Of a stretch of 64,000 bases of DNA, positions 10,190 to 23,628 are shown in pieces (position 1 is the first letter of the stretch; each line of letters begins with the position of its first letter). The notes below the pieces were generated by a model. The model worked only from the letters and a program-made list of their open reading frames with translations, was not told the origin of the DNA and ran no database searches. This DNA comes from Paraphysomonas bandaiensis (taxonomy: Eukaryota > Chrysophyceae), in contig CBFFRP010000120.1 of assembly GCA_965644295.1 (NCBI GenBank), forward strand, positions 1 to 64,000. Direction: 5' to 3'. The translations under genes were made by a program, and so were the position numbers.

Positions 10190-13100
10190 CTATATTGGAG
10201 ACCTTTCTCTGATCACCTCATTGCTATTTGTACTAACCAACTGAAGTAGAAATTGTTAGACACCTCTTCTAGAGTTAAGAAACAGACTTACGTTATCTCT
10301 GTCGACATGACTCTGGTGATGCTTCGCCATATGATCTCTACGTATTTGCTGTCTTTTTTCTGAGAATACTGCCATTCTTTCCTGTATACAAAAAATAATC
10401 ATTCGACACAAACAAAACAACGATATCGCAAACCTTGAATTTCTCTTCCATAACATGTAATTGCTTATCCAAATCACTCTTCCTGTTAATAAGGCGGTCG
10501 TATTCACGTTTGTAACTCTCTTCCGCCTTCTCCCGTTGTGCTGCTAAGTTGGACATCAAGTGTGCATAATCCTTGTCAATCCTACCCCACCGGTTATAAT
10601 TATATACAGCAATATGTAGATGAACTCACTTCCCCATCACTTCACTGTATTTAGTCTGTAGGGCCAAGTACTCATCATCATCATCGCAGATAGTATCATC
10701 ATCCTCCGAAGAGCCAGTACCATCAATTAATGCTAGATCAGGCCAAAACCCTATATATCCAACAAATATTAGAAGGGACGCACGCGACATTGCATCAACA
10801 CTATACCTTTCGATTTGATATGCAATCCAATACTATCTGAACTCCCAACGTGTCCGTCAGATGCCGACCGCGTCGTTTTTCTAAGAGGAGTCTCAGTTTG
10901 TCGACTGGAATCCGATCTGGATGACAGCTGGGCTGCTGAATGAACTTCACCGAGATCTGGTGCCGATGATATACTTTGGATGCCTAACGAAGCAGTGGAT
11001 ATAGGAGGAATATGCTTCATTGCCCGCACTCTTGGCTCTTCGATGTCAAGTGATGAATGGGGCTGTACTGTGCTACTATTGCTAATAACGATATTCTGAA
11101 CTAATCTGTCATCAGGAGACCCAGCTTCTAGCTCAGATCGCGACCTGTCCTTCGACCTTTCTACTGCTGCACAACTGAGAGCCGCCAGTGCTCGGTCGTC
11201 ATATACGCCAGGCGTCTCCAGGAATTTCTCAATTACCATCTCCGACAGCTGTGGTTGATCTTGCCCACTGTCTGCTCCTCGCGCAGCCTTCTCTCCTGCT
11301 ACTCGACGAGCTACATCCACGACAGGTGTAATAGAAGCAACAATCTGGTCCCCATACTCGGCGAGGAAGGCCAGCTCCTCCACCTCATGCATTTCTTCTA
11401 CAATCGTCTGTGGGTCATCTTCTGTTAGATCAAACTCAAACTCTACTTCTTTGAATGTGTTCTCAAAAGGCACACGGAGACGGAATATGAGACATTTGTC
11501 TTTGTTGCCTCCTGCCTTGTCCTCAAGGTCAACTACACCGATGAAGCTCTCGGCAGGAGAACCAGAAACTGGTGTGTTGATTATATGTTCGTGTGGTTTC
11601 ACATGCTGGGAATTCGGAATAGGAACTGGAGAGGAAGGGTGAGCCCCATTGGCGAATTGTGGCTGTCTGATACTACTTTCATAGAAATCTGTCGTCGACG
11701 AAGATCGACTTCGGTGGACATCTTCGGGTCGACAGACTCTCAGAACTCGACTTGCACCTTTTCTCATATCTGCCCCACTAGAGCTATTATTGCTGCTACT
11801 GGTGTTGCCATTCGATGTGCATTGTATTTTGAGTGGGGGCATGTCGTTCGCAGGAGTGGTGTTACATGGAGAACTGCGAACAGCAGATACGTTAGTTTCT
11901 TCGATCCCCATATTCGGACTGCTCTGGCTTCTACTGGACGAATGTTCTTGCGAGTCGACTACATCCTCTGGATCTCTTTGAACTAGGGCATGGCCAATTT
12001 TCTCCGTCTCCACATCTGCCACTGGTCCTGCCACAGCACCTAACTCCGTGTCGTCAGCAGTGTCATCCATTGTTATTGGAACTGACAGTGAACGAGATAA
12101 AGGATAGCCCTCCCTTGGCATTTCCCCTAGACTATTCACCAATATATCAGAGGTGCTCTTGCTCTCCTTGTGACGAAGCTGAGGTTTCTCCTGCCATCCA
12201 CTCCCAAGCTCTTCTCCATCATCATCATCATCGTTATCTTTGGACCCCTCCAACACAGTATCCAATCTCACCCGCACCTCCAGAAAGTCGTCCTCCTCAT
12301 TCGGTACTAAAAACTCATCTCCTAAGAGCTCTGCTGCGGAGGGTCGAGAGGCTTCAGGTTGTAGACAGGCTTCGATGAACCGCCTTGCACTGGGGAACTG
12401 AACTCGAACCAGCTCTGGCGGAAGTTCACCCTAACATATAAAGTGAGTTACATATCGATTAGTGTGAGTGGCGTAATACATCGCTGGCAGCAATACGAGC
12501 AAGGACGAGTAGGTTGAGTACGAGCAAGCATGACTTGCATACACAAACGTACATTGAGAACTTTCTTGTATATTTGGGCGGCAGAAGTGCACTCGTGGTA
12601 GGGGGTGAGTGCAGTAACCATCTCTAGGCATGCCATCCCGAAGGCATATATGTCAACTTTCTCGTTGTAGTTCTCATCATAGAGCTCCGGGGCCATGAAC
12701 TCGGGAGTACCAAGACAGGTCATTGCTGCGGCAGTAATCTGACGGGAGTGATCATCACTTGGAGGTCTATCATTGGATGTGCTTGAGGCAGACCCATTGG
12801 GTATCCGTCCTTCAGATATACGGGTGGAAAGTCCGAGGTCCCCTGCAATAACAGCTCTGGTTACACAAAAAAAATAACAGAGGCGATTCGTATATAAATT
12901 CGCCACACGATACAGTGTATAAAGTCATAACATAGAAAAAATCACCTATTCTAAGATCTCCAGTGGACCCATTGATGAAAATATTATCACACTTAATATC
13001 TCTGTGAATTATCTGACGGCCATGCAAGAACTCAAGACCCTTCAGAATCTGGCGACACCATCTTTTCACAGCATTCCATCGAATCATAGGATTCTTCTTG

Positions 13101-13658
13101 ATATATCTAATACATAGAAATAAAGAATATAACTTTGAATGTTAAATAAACATACTCCTTCAGTGACCCCGATGACATGATTTCTGTGATGAACACTATC
13201 TCCTCCCGCTCTCGATTCACCCAGGAGTTATGATACTTGATCACATTGGGGTGTTCCAGATCCTTAAGTAGCTTCACTTCAGTTTTTATTCGCCTACGCT
13301 CGCTGGGTGGGACTCGACTAAGCTTGATAACATTCCAAGCTACTTCAATTCCCTCATTAGTGTCATAAGCTCGCCAACTAAATAAATATAAGTTATAATA
13401 ACAAATAAATTAACAAAAGAACAAAAACATACACATCTTTATATGCTCCCGCTCCTAATCTTCCTTCTAACTATAAAATCCAAATAAAAATTATTATGAT
13501 TATGATTATATGCATGTATATATATGTATATATATGTATATAGAGATATATCATCCACCTACCCGCACATATCGTCCTTGTGGTGATGATATAACATGAA
13601 CATCATCACGTTCATCTTTCTTTTCAGTCTTATCAATAATTTTTTCAGTTATTGACAT
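10190..13658 (-). CDS. WNK (with-no-lysine) protein kinase
   Basis: Exons by joining splice sites are 13563-13658, 13433-13470, 13156-13377, 12946-13106, 12553-12842, 10807-12430, 10630-10750, 10434-10581, 10292-10381 and 10190-10240, giving about 946 residues. The kinase domain (~31-310) has the WNK signature: the β3 lysine is Asn (VAWN, N60) and a lysine sits in the glycine loop (AYKDV, K43). HRDIKCDN, a DLG in place of DFG, and GTPEFMAPE follow, with a Ser/Thr-rich insert in the activation loop. A second domain at ~580-630 (IFRLRVPF to FDLTEDD) matches the OSR1-C/WNK autoinhibitory fold that binds RFxV peptides. A low-complexity Asp-rich stretch lies between them, and the C-terminus is probably coiled coil. 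WNKs are known chloride- and osmo-sensing kinases acting upstream of SPAK/OSR1-type kinases; that role is inferred. The 3' end is ambiguous: reading through the last donor gives a stop at 10256. Confidence 0.9.
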
Positions 13659-13954
13659 CATAAAAAACGATAATAATACAAAATCTATCACCAATTTGAT
13701 TGGTAATGACCTTCTCAGGCCAATCAAAGCTAGTAACTCTTAATGAATACAACACATGAATATATAGTGATATGATCCTCTACTACACTGTTTAAGATAT
13801 GAAACACACAGTGTTATATGTGGAATGTAATAAGATTATGTTTCTATTAAAAGATTATTGAAGGAGAGGGTGGTTTATACTCTGCATGTGATTAGAATAT
13901 TAAGAGAGCATGCCATGGAAGCTACGTGACCATGTACGTCTACTCCGACTATAC

Positions 13955-14164
13955 GTATGTATGTATGTATGTATGTATGTATGTATGTATGTATGTATGT
14001 ATGTATGTATGTATGTATGTATGTATGTATGTATGTATGTATGTATGTATGTATGTATGTATGTATGTATGTATGTATGTATGTATGTATGTATGTATGT
14101 ATGTATGTATGTATGTATGTATGTATGTATGTATGTATGTATGTATGTATGTATGTATGTATGT
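13955..14164. repeat. Tetranucleotide microsatellite (GTAT/ATGT)n
   Basis: About 52 perfect copies over 210 bp. The open frames in it (runs of YVCM or YIHT) are artefacts of the 4-bp period. It lies about 300 bp upstream of the WNK start codon. Confidence 0.98.
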
Positions 14165-16713
14165 CGGTAGGTAGGTACTTCTGTAGATGTGATGTGCGCC
14201 ATGTACGCAGAATGTCCACTCACACCTTCGATAGAAGATAGAGGCTTATACAGCTACAGCAGCATGAGCAGCATGAGCAGCAGTATGTATCCCACAGCCA
14301 GGTATCTTATAGCTACAAGTGTAGTGGATGGGAAGTCGTGATCGTCTCTATGGCTTCATATATATATATGTATGTATAAGCCCATCCCAGCCTTGAACTG
14401 ACCTTAATATCAGATATATCTGGACAATGAGTGATCAGCATTGTATAGATTGATAAGAGATAATAACAATGCCACATTGTGTTGTATTATAGAACGTGGA
14501 GTTAACTATATGTTCGTATGTAACTCATAGTCAAGACTATTAATAGTGTTGAATATATTGATATCTCTGTATATATATATTGCCCCATTCTGAGCGCGTA
14601 CTTAGGTAGAGCCGGGTGGGGGCCGGGTGGGTACCTAACTAATACTTGATTTAAGTCCCATACGTTATTTGCTAGCTACCTACTGGACCCAACTAGCTGC
14701 ATCATTATCACACGGTATTCAGCGCTGAATATGCAGTGAGACCCCGAGTGGGGAACCGCTGAACTAAGCAATGTGTACATAGGTAGAAGTGCGCGGTCAC
14801 AACACTCAGCAGCACCCACTGAGGGGGCCGCACGCAGTGATTAGTTACGCTATCAATATGGGGCATATATGTATGCAGTCGACACATAAGAGACTTCTTA
14901 TTCTTGCAAAAGAGATTTTGTATTGTAGTTTTGAGAATACATATACATACAGCGAGTGTGTAAGAGATTAATAGAATGAACTTCTTCATAGTGACACTAT
15001 TAAGAATGAATTACTCTTGACACAGTTAGTTATGTGATTTATAGGATAACAGCCGTTGTGGAGCTAATGACGAATGACGTAGCCGAGGCTATTTGACTCA
15101 TGACTACTATCCTGATAAATCACTTGTCGCTCATGTCTCACTTTAATAAAAGCAGTAACTCTGTTTCGGAAAGACTACAAGGATTGTTCGACAAAGCTTG
15201 CGATATTATTAGTTATTGAATTATTTACTTATTACAACTAATAATAGCTCTACCTACACACTCATACAGTGTATACGTGTACACTATACACTATACTATA
15301 TCGTAAGGTCATCAGGAATAGGTGTGTAGAGGGGCAGTATCTAATAATTCCCTACCCACTCTCAGCTAAATAATGCTTGTGTAATACAAATATATGCTTT
15401 TCATGTATATTAACAATCAGAAGCAGTAAATAAACACCCAAAAGGACTGTATGCGGTATCGGAGTGGTGGAAGTAACTAGTAAAAAGCTATTATAAAGTT
15501 GGTCGATCCTCGTTACTAAGCATAAAATTTGTAACACCACGTAATAGAGTGACTTTTCTTACTTATCTAAATAACTTTATGTAATATGGCATAATTCTGT
15601 ATGTAGAAATAATATCTACTTCTAACGACTTTCTTCATCGATCTAAGTCTCAATATATAAACATAATACAGTGATATCACAGAAATCAGCAACTCAACAC
15701 ATTACAAAAAAGATACGCATATAGCCATCATATGAGTGCAATACGCAACGAACATACTGTATTTAATAGCTAATGAAATACATACTGACAAACATTGAAA
15801 ATATATATTAATTTCACCGCGGACAACACGATACGCAACACATACTGTTGCATATCTGCAAGTGTCTACCTTGCAGTCACCACCCAGAAATGCATGACGA
15901 TAGATCTCAACCTACCATTTGCCGTATACAAAACGTTCATATGAGTATTGGCTTGTATCTCCCTCTCTATACACACCACATATCATAAGACAAAGCCCGG
16001 ACTACAATATATAGATGACTGTTCTTCATCTCCCCCATTCAAAAGAGTATACCCATATCCACTGATGGCCTTCCATCATATCCCGCTGTGTATTTCCCGT
16101 ATCTATTGTATGTATATTAATAGATGTAGCTATATCGACAGTGACTGTATCTGTAGGTGATTTATACGTATATTCTCCATACTGGAGGATATGCAGTGCT
16201 TGTGTAGTAGGGGTAATATATAGGGGGTACCTTCAAACCTATTTATGATGATATGGTTAAGAGTTTGTGATATAAGTGTATAGATATATGGATATATATA
16301 TATATACATAGCTACAGTAAACACACAGAGATTTGACGTCAACTCCATAAGTAAAAAACACACATATTACATTGAAAAACCCATATTTATAGCGGATATT
16401 CACTATTTCTAGACTACTAAGTTCAAAAAAGATAAATATCCCATAATTTAGGAATTTACAACACTAAAAACCCTGGAAATACTGTAAAGTACACAATTAG
16501 GCCAATATATCAATCATCTCATCAGATCTTACTAATGAAAAAACTTTCTATGACTATTCAAGATACTCTTTAATAAAAACGAAACCGTCAAAACAAAAAC
16601 GGCAAAAATAGAGGAGTGTATATAGCAGTTGAGATGACTGTGTATGTATATATATGCCAACACAACTATAATATCATCTATTTGCATAGATTACAGCTGA
16701 TAGTACAGCTAAC
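14165..16713. other. Intergenic, no supported gene
   Basis: AT-rich DNA between the microsatellite and the PKA gene. It contains the inverted repeat at 15034-15123, listed separately, and short TATG-rich patches near 16640. Open frames are short and lack family features. Confidence 0.5.
15034..15123. repeat. Small inverted-repeat (hairpin) element
   Basis: The left arm GTGATTTATAGGATA and the right arm TATCCTGATAAATCAC are complementary except for one extra base. They enclose ~58 bp. It could be a short MITE; no target duplication was identified. Confidence 0.4.
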
Positions 16714-17873
16714 ATGTCAAATCCTGCAGTGAGAACTTTACCTACCCCTTTAACGTTAGATGATTTTGATGTGGGGGTAACATTGGGAACAGGATCGTTC
16801 GGTCGAGTCCGTTTCGCTACTCATAAGGTAAACTCTATCAAACTACACTATTTGTATATACTTATATATATTTATGCAGACAACTGGTTCATTTTGGGCT
16901 GTTAAGATGTTGAAGAAAGCAGAAGTCATTAGACTTCAACAGGTCATGCATATGATATGCATATATATGTATATATATGTAACAGTACTGTACTGTATAT
17001 AACAGGTTGAACATATGATATCCGAGAAAAACATCCTCACTAATCTAGATCATCCATTCATCGTCCGTCTATCGGGAACCTTCCAAGGTAAGAGAATATG
17101 ACCGCACTCTTTATGATTTTATCGTAACGCTCTCGTTTATTACTCTAGATGTAAAGTTTTTGTATATGGTGTTGGAGTACATTGTCGGTGGCGAATTCTT
17201 TACCCACTTAAGAAAAGCAGGCCGTTTTGATCACCAAGCATCAAAGTTTTATGCTACGCAGATCATTCTTGTCTTCGAATATATGCATACCTCTGATTTC
17301 ATATACAGAGATTTGAAACCTGAGAACTTGCTTCTAGACAAACTTGGATTCTTGAAGATAACTGATTTCGGTTTTGCAAAGAGGGTGGCTTTCAAAACGT
17401 ACACACTTTGTGGTACTCCAGAGTACATTGCTCCTGAAGTTCTTCTCAATAAAGGTCATGGCAAAGGTGTTGACTGGTGGACACTTGGTATATTGTTGTA
17501 TGAGATGATGGCTGGCCAGCCCCCTTTCGTGGACGACGACCCCATGGGAATCTACCAGCAGATTCTTGCTGGTAAAGTCACGTTTCCAAGACACTTTGAT
17601 AGAAACGCAAAGTCTCTCATCAAGAAGCTCTTGGTTGCCGACCTCACGAAGAGATACGGATGCTTGAAGGGCGGGGCTGATGACATCAAAAAGCATAAGT
17701 GGTTCCAGGGATTTGACTGGGATGCGCTTCTTGCCCGTCAGCTAACTGCACCGATTGTTCCTGCTGTATCGGGGGATGCAGACACATCTAACTTTGACCC
17801 TTACCCCGATTCTCTTGAAGAGGCACCGTTGCCTGTGCTGGGACAGAATAAGGATCCATTTGTGGACTTTTAG
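16714..17873 (+). CDS. cAMP-dependent protein kinase catalytic subunit (PKA-C, AGC kinase)
   Basis: Exons 16714-16827, 16880-16942, 17006-17087 and 17149-17873 join to 327 residues. The protein shows the glycine loop GTGSFGRV, AVKMLKK with the ATP lysine, YRDLKPENLLLD, DFGFAKR and the activation segment TYTLCGTPEYIAPE with the PDK1-type threonine. It ends in an AGC tail whose last residues, FVDF, form the FxxF hydrophobic motif that ends PKA catalytic subunits and docks back on the kinase lobe. Length and motif order fit PKA-C closely. Its known role is phosphorylating R-R-x-S/T substrates once cAMP frees it from the regulatory subunit. No myristoylation glycine follows the initiator Met (MSNPA). 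PKG or PRKX-type kinases are less likely because there is no N-terminal cyclic-nucleotide domain. Confidence 0.93.
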
Positions 17874-20534
17874 AAAACTTACCGCACGGAAAACGACAGA
17901 TGTAAAAATGAAAGTTTATCGAGGTGCATAGTCAAGAGTGCTGCGTATCATGTATTTTGAATTTGTAGACATGCAATTGGCTTATTTATTGCCGTTTGGT
18001 TTGGATTCGGTTGTTCGCCCTGTCACTTTCCGAAAGTAACCCATCCTGGTATGATTCGTTTATACCAAGACAACACTAGGTATAGATATATTTCTTGGAG
18101 AAAATCGAATGTGACAACTATGCATAATCTTAATAATTAGAAATTAATTAACTATTGAGCAAAGTATGCAGTTTAGTGTTTAGTGCGTGGTACATTCCGA
18201 CTAACCATGTGACCTCACTGTACGCTATAAGCAGCTAATAACACTACCATATTGCGCCAATCCTACGCGCAGTCAGTCCACCAATCAATATATTGTTACT
18301 GAACCCTGGTGAAAAAGTGTCAGAATATGACTTTACACTGAAGTTAATCTTAAACTTGGTTTGTTGCCAGCGCACTTTCGAACATACAATATACCAGTGG
18401 CTTGAATATTGAAGAGTACCAATTCAAACATTCAAACAAAACAATCAATTCATATATCTACTTAACATTGTGTATGTATATACAGCATTTTTAATGAGCG
18501 AATTCGTCAAGACAAGTGGCCAATAAAGTTGTCGATATTTCACCATCAATATTTAAGACATATCCGAGTACTATGGGTCTATGAGTCTATGAGTGATAGC
18601 GCTTATCTTTGTTGACTTCTCAACATATACGACTTCGATGTCAAGAATAGCTGCCGATATGTAAGTGCCTTGATTAGTACTTATAGACAACTACAAATAA
18701 ATTCTTAACTCAACCTATAGTCATTGGTAAACTGAAAGTTTTAATTATTTAATGACTTGGTTTTTACATCACGTTTGGATTAACAAGATAGGTCTATTAG
18801 ATCATTTTATCCCTTAACTCTGGTAAAAACGAACACCTTGGGAGAGTTTTAAAAAATAACCACTCATGGGTATTGAGAGTGAGAGTGCGACTTAATTCTC
18901 TCTCCATCTTTATCAGCTACAAGTAGGCTTTGTACCGCATATTTTATACTTTATAAGTATTTATTGGTATTAAAAATATTTCAATTGATTTAATATATTT
19001 TGATCAACTATAGTTATAGCATTTATTTTTTGCTGTCCATTTCAATTATTGCACTTTCAATTAATTGCAATTCGCAACCCTAGTAATTATCACTAATAGT
19101 AGTATTGCTACGTTTGTATTTTTCTTTACAAACGGTATATTTGGACATTAAAACTGTAGTTAACAGTACTCTACAGGTAACTCTTTTGCATAACAAGAAA
19201 AAATTATAAATTTTAATTCAACACTTCACAATATATATTTCCCCGTATATATTCGTGCAACATCTGGTGAACATTTTTTCTCAGAAACACCTGTTAATCA
19301 TATGTTCACCAGTCATTCCTATATCTTATATAGTCACATATCAGTAACTGAATTTACTTCCTTTGTAACTATCATCACCCGGTACACCCATGACTTGATT
19401 TCATCTATTGCACACTATATATGGCATCATACTACAGAACTCAAGCAGAAACAGACAGGATATTTCCGTTATAGAAAGACGGCGCCATGAGAACGAGAAT
19501 AGTTTGCTGTATGAGATCTTAATGAAAGACGATCTCACAATTGCAGTTAACTTATGTTTCAGGGTTCAGGGCATGGTAACCATTAATGGGAATGCCATTG
19601 TCCATGTTGGGACATTGCAGGACACTCTCATTCAATGATATTCCCCTAGACCTTGCTTTTCCTGGGATACGAAATGAATACTTGGTACCAGTTCATAGTT
19701 CATATTGCTCATCAATTAAATGAATAGTTGTGAGATAAATCCAGTACCAATTTTATTACATTCCACTAATTTTCGGGTTTTGTCGTAGAAATTGGATTTT
19801 CTCAACACGAAATGCTGTTCTATTACAATTTGCTAGTGTCGAATTGGTGGTATTGCGTTACACAACTACCACGATTTTCTCTCCCAATTTCATTTTCAAT
19901 TATATTGATACGCCCTGTGGTGATGTTATCGTCAACTATTATATAGATTTCAGAAAGTTTCAATGAGGTGATAATGAAAAACTGCTTGATTATTATTACA
20001 CCAGTACATTGCATTGTTGGTCAAGATTTCAGTTGGAGCACGAAAGTAATATCACACTGAGAGACTGATGAAGACATTTTCATATAAAAAACAACAACCT
20101 CAAAAAATTAGTGTACTAACGTTTCCAAACCCAAATTGACCTTCTAGAATATTTGTATCTTAGCATCTATCATATTGTGAAAAAAGTTATGTTGATACCA
20201 CAAGCTATGACCCTGCGGTAAACTTACCCAACACAGCCCAATTCAAAGAACAAGTAATTTGTAACAGTCTTCAAATGGAAGGACCAGTAAACGATAAACT
20301 ATCATAATGTACCTGTCATGGAGTATACACCACTGCTGCACAGCACGAAAACGTCAATATCTAATTCATTGGTACGTAAAAGAAATAATAAACACAAATC
20401 ATATGTGTGCTGATAGCAAGCAGAGTGGTAAGTAAAGTCTTTGACGGAATGATAGTAACTACCAGCAAACATCCTTGCTTGCTGTTTTTATTGCAATCAA
20501 TAATGGAAAGGGTCTGGTTCTTAGATAACTCTGA
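17874..20534. other. Intergenic, possible decayed retroelement traces
   Basis: No intact gene. The minus strand near 19500-19670 gives a short reading (SLNESVLQCP) resembling the start of BEL/gypsy reverse transcriptases but hits stops at once. A block around 18420-18470 (ATTCAAACATTCAAACAAA) recurs near 38710 and 39268. Confidence 0.35.
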
Positions 20535-22809
20535 CTATCGGTCAGAGCTCACTGGGGAACGCCCACGAGAGCGTGGAGGGTGGTTCTTCTGGGCCGCAGT
20601 AAACGTCTGAGGAGACCTCCGTGAGCGGATAGCAAACCCCATTAGAAAGTAATAAATCATTTCTGCCATGAGTAGCCCAGACTGTATTTCTTCAACGTCT
20701 GGGTTCAAGCCACTAATGCTGAAGGCAGCCACCTATATATATTTATTACACAAGAGTGTGACCGTAAGTACTTCTAACATCCGAACTTACATTAGGATCA
20801 CAGCCTAATGCCAGGCACATATCAAGAGTCTCGTCCGCTGACAGACCAGACGAGGTTAGACAGGAGCGGCCAGGACAGGCGGCACTCGACATTGCATGCA
20901 TAGAGAAGGATACGTAGACAGGTCGGTTGGAGCTTGGTCCGGTCAACGAGCGGATTAACTCAGGGAATGGTGACACAGGGGTACTACCCATACACCGGCT
21001 ACTGGGTCCGGAATATACGCTCGGAACTCCACTATACCGTGAAGTAGGAGAAATGTCTTTCATTGTAGTAGGTCGAGAGAAACCAGGAGGAAGGTCACCA
21101 TCGTCTTCTGAATTGGCATTTAGACACATATGCACAAGATCCTGGTTAAGCTGGTGTTGACTGTAAACATGACCAGAAATAGAGCCCTCCTCAGAGCAGT
21201 CAGAGTGGGTAGTAATGGAGTCACTCCTCGCTAGGCCACGCAGAGAATCTCTTCCACGTATATCCTTCGTCAGCCATAGCACCGATCCCCCTCTCCTATG
21301 AACAAAATCCACATGTTCCTGAGAGCAGTACGCACCCTGAGCAGCATAGGCGATGAATTTTCCATCACACCATGGCTCCGAACGCAGCCCGTCCTTAGGA
21401 GGACAGAAGCGTGTGTCACTCAAGAGTAGGCGCGTCGCACAAGCAGCCTCAATCTTGCCTTCTGAAGCCTGTCAAAAATGAATTTAAAACATTATACAGA
21501 AACGGAAGCATGGCGATGACTGTAATACGCTAGCAGCCTGAAAACATAGAAAATATAGACATGCGTGAGTAAATAGTATTACCATGTAATCTACGTTCAG
21601 TTGCGAGTTAACGCTGATGACTCCGATGGAACCTCCAGCAACACCCATAAGCCCTGCAGCAGTAGCATAGGACTGATCCTCTGAACCCCCCAGTACTAAA
21701 GGCACTCCTCCACGCCTAACAATTTCTCCCACAACTTCATCTAGGCGTGAGAGCGCTTCCTCTAAAGCCAAGCCAATTGGAATATCTCCAATATCTAGTA
21801 TACATAGGGCGGAGAGATCCAGACCAAATTCCGGGTTACGGGTAGAGGACACGAGGCGGCAGAGATGTTGTCGAGCCACTCTCGAACCCCCTGCTGCACC
21901 CGGCATATGACCAGATCGCTTAGCTCCATCGTCATAGGGAAATCCGACTATTGCCACACACCCGGTATACACATCTGTGATACTACAACGTGGTATAAAC
22001 GAAGAAAGTGTACGGTCCTTAGTATCAGGAATCTCGACATTGTTCGGAAATGGCGCCTTAGAGACATTAAATCGGATTGGAATGCGCGGTACATTCACCA
22101 TAAGTTCAGGCTTGTACTCATTAGCCCGTTGAATTTTCAGTACACTGGAGCGGTACATGATGCCGTCCAGTTCCAGACAAGCTTGTGTTAGTTCAATGGA
22201 CTTCAGCTCGATAAACGCGAAGCACTTTTTATGGTTCATATATACGGAAAGTATGTATGAGTTGTTGTTCTCTTCTTCCAGGCACTTGCTGATGACCTCA
22301 TTGAGAAAATTCTTTAACTGATCTTCATTGGTCTGGCCAGGTGGGATGCCACCGACATAAAGTCGACGTGCATGCCTGGAGTAGTGTGAGGCGCTACTTG
22401 CTGCCTCAGTTGCATATGTTTTCTCTGCAGACCCACCCTCATACATATATGTATCAGGTATATTCGACGAAGGGGCAATACGATTAGATGATGAAAATGG
22501 TGGTGATGATACAGATGATGGTGGTCCCATCCATCGATCAATACGATCACCAGTCTCTGATTGAGCTCTTGATAGACGTATATTATAATCATCAGTATCA
22601 ACAGGTGATGTATATGTATACTGTTCAACTGAACCAGTTGATGATAATGAACGTGAATTCATGTCAGAATATCCTCTATAATCTGTATCTAATGTACTCC
22701 ATCCATATTTATTTGGAAGATCAGGGACTCCTTTAATATGATGATCTTCATGTCGTTTCTTATAATATTGATCAAAATCAGACCATGGATCTGATCCGCC
22801 AGAGTGCAT
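20535..22809 (-). CDS. U2AF65-like RRM fused to a metal-ligand-less ureohydrolase (arginase-fold) domain
   Basis: Exons 21583-22809, 20791-21468 and 20535-20732 join to ~700 residues. A Ser-rich N-terminus leads to an RRM at ~147-232 with RNP2 LYVGGI and RNP1 KCFAFIEL. ARRLYVG, DGIMYRSSVLKIQR and the trailing EYKP strongly recall RRM1 of the splicing factor U2AF65. From ~283 to ~670 the chain follows the arginase/agmatinase/formiminoglutamase fold (VAIVGFPYDDG, GGVPLVLGG, VYVSFSMHAMS, LSADETLDM, SGLNPDVEEIQS). All six manganese-ligand positions are replaced: His by Glu in GGSEDQS, Asp-His-Asp by Asn-Gln-Asn in NSQLNVD, and two Asp by Ser and His in SFSMHAM. Hydrolase activity is therefore unlikely. 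I infer an RNA-binding or scaffold role, possibly splicing-related. The basic RS-like end (RSRRSPQ, PRSRGRSP) supports that but does not prove it. Confidence 0.8.
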
Positions 22810-23628
22810 GGCAAATTATGATATAGATCTCTTCGCCAGATATGAATAGAAGGCGAGAAGAGATCGCATTAAACACTGAGATATGTATGTATAAGTATGT
22901 ATGTATGTATGTATGTGTGCGTGTGTGTATGTACGTTATTATAGTATGCAAATACACTACTGGATTATACACACACTCACTGCTGTATATACCATACACT
23001 AAAGGTATGGAAGATTCTAAATATTTCATATCTTGAGCAGTTATTTTCTTCTTCTTTTCAGTTTTTTGATTGGTTCACGGTACACGATTGTATCCTGTTC
23101 CGACACAACTACAATACATACATAAGAATTCCAATGTACATACGTACTTAATTACATACTAGGAATTCCTACAAAAAAACACTTTTTGTGTCGTTTTTTT
23201 TTGCTGCCGCACGCACTTTGTGACACAAAAAAAAATACGACGGTTGTAGTAGTTTCCCTACAAAGTGGTAGTTTCCTCATAGAAATGACAGTTTTCTACA
23301 TAAATTCACAATTATATCGATATTCACCATGATATTCTCTCTACAAGGAATTCCTACAGAGAAGTTTTTTTTTACACTACGAAAATACCCTGGAGTTTCA
23401 CATATGTAGCAGTCCATACATAGAGTACATGTACATACATTGTACATATACACTGTACATCTGTACATATACATGTAGGTCCTGAATTGCCCAATATATG
23501 GTACTAGAGATCAAGCAAAGGTATATAAACTGTCCTTGATGCATGATATATATCATGACATACATGCTATATATATCAACATGTACACGTATTCTTGAGG
23601 CTATTCTCTGAATATCCCATAGAACCAC
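22810..23628. other. Intergenic between divergent genes, likely both promoters
   Basis: The two flanking genes are transcribed away from this stretch. It holds a short (GTAT)n tract near 22885-22915, an A-rich block with CACTTTTTGTGTC-type repeats around 23180-23240, and TGTACATATACA-type palindromes around 23420-23475. No specific promoter element can be assigned. Confidence 0.45.

Noticed and set aside
13875-14241. Open frames rich in YVCM or YIHT repeats around the ATGT tract
   Set aside because: They are produced by the 4-bp microsatellite, which is open in several frames on both strands; no flanking coding signal.
14580-14870. Possible transposon ends sharing TGCCCCATTC with 24670
   Set aside because: Shared blocks are short and interrupted, and no target duplication or consistent inverted ends were found.
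19500-19670. Minus-strand reading SLNESVLQCP as a reverse transcriptase
   Set aside because: The similarity covers about ten residues and stops follow; too weak to annotate as a gene or pseudogene.
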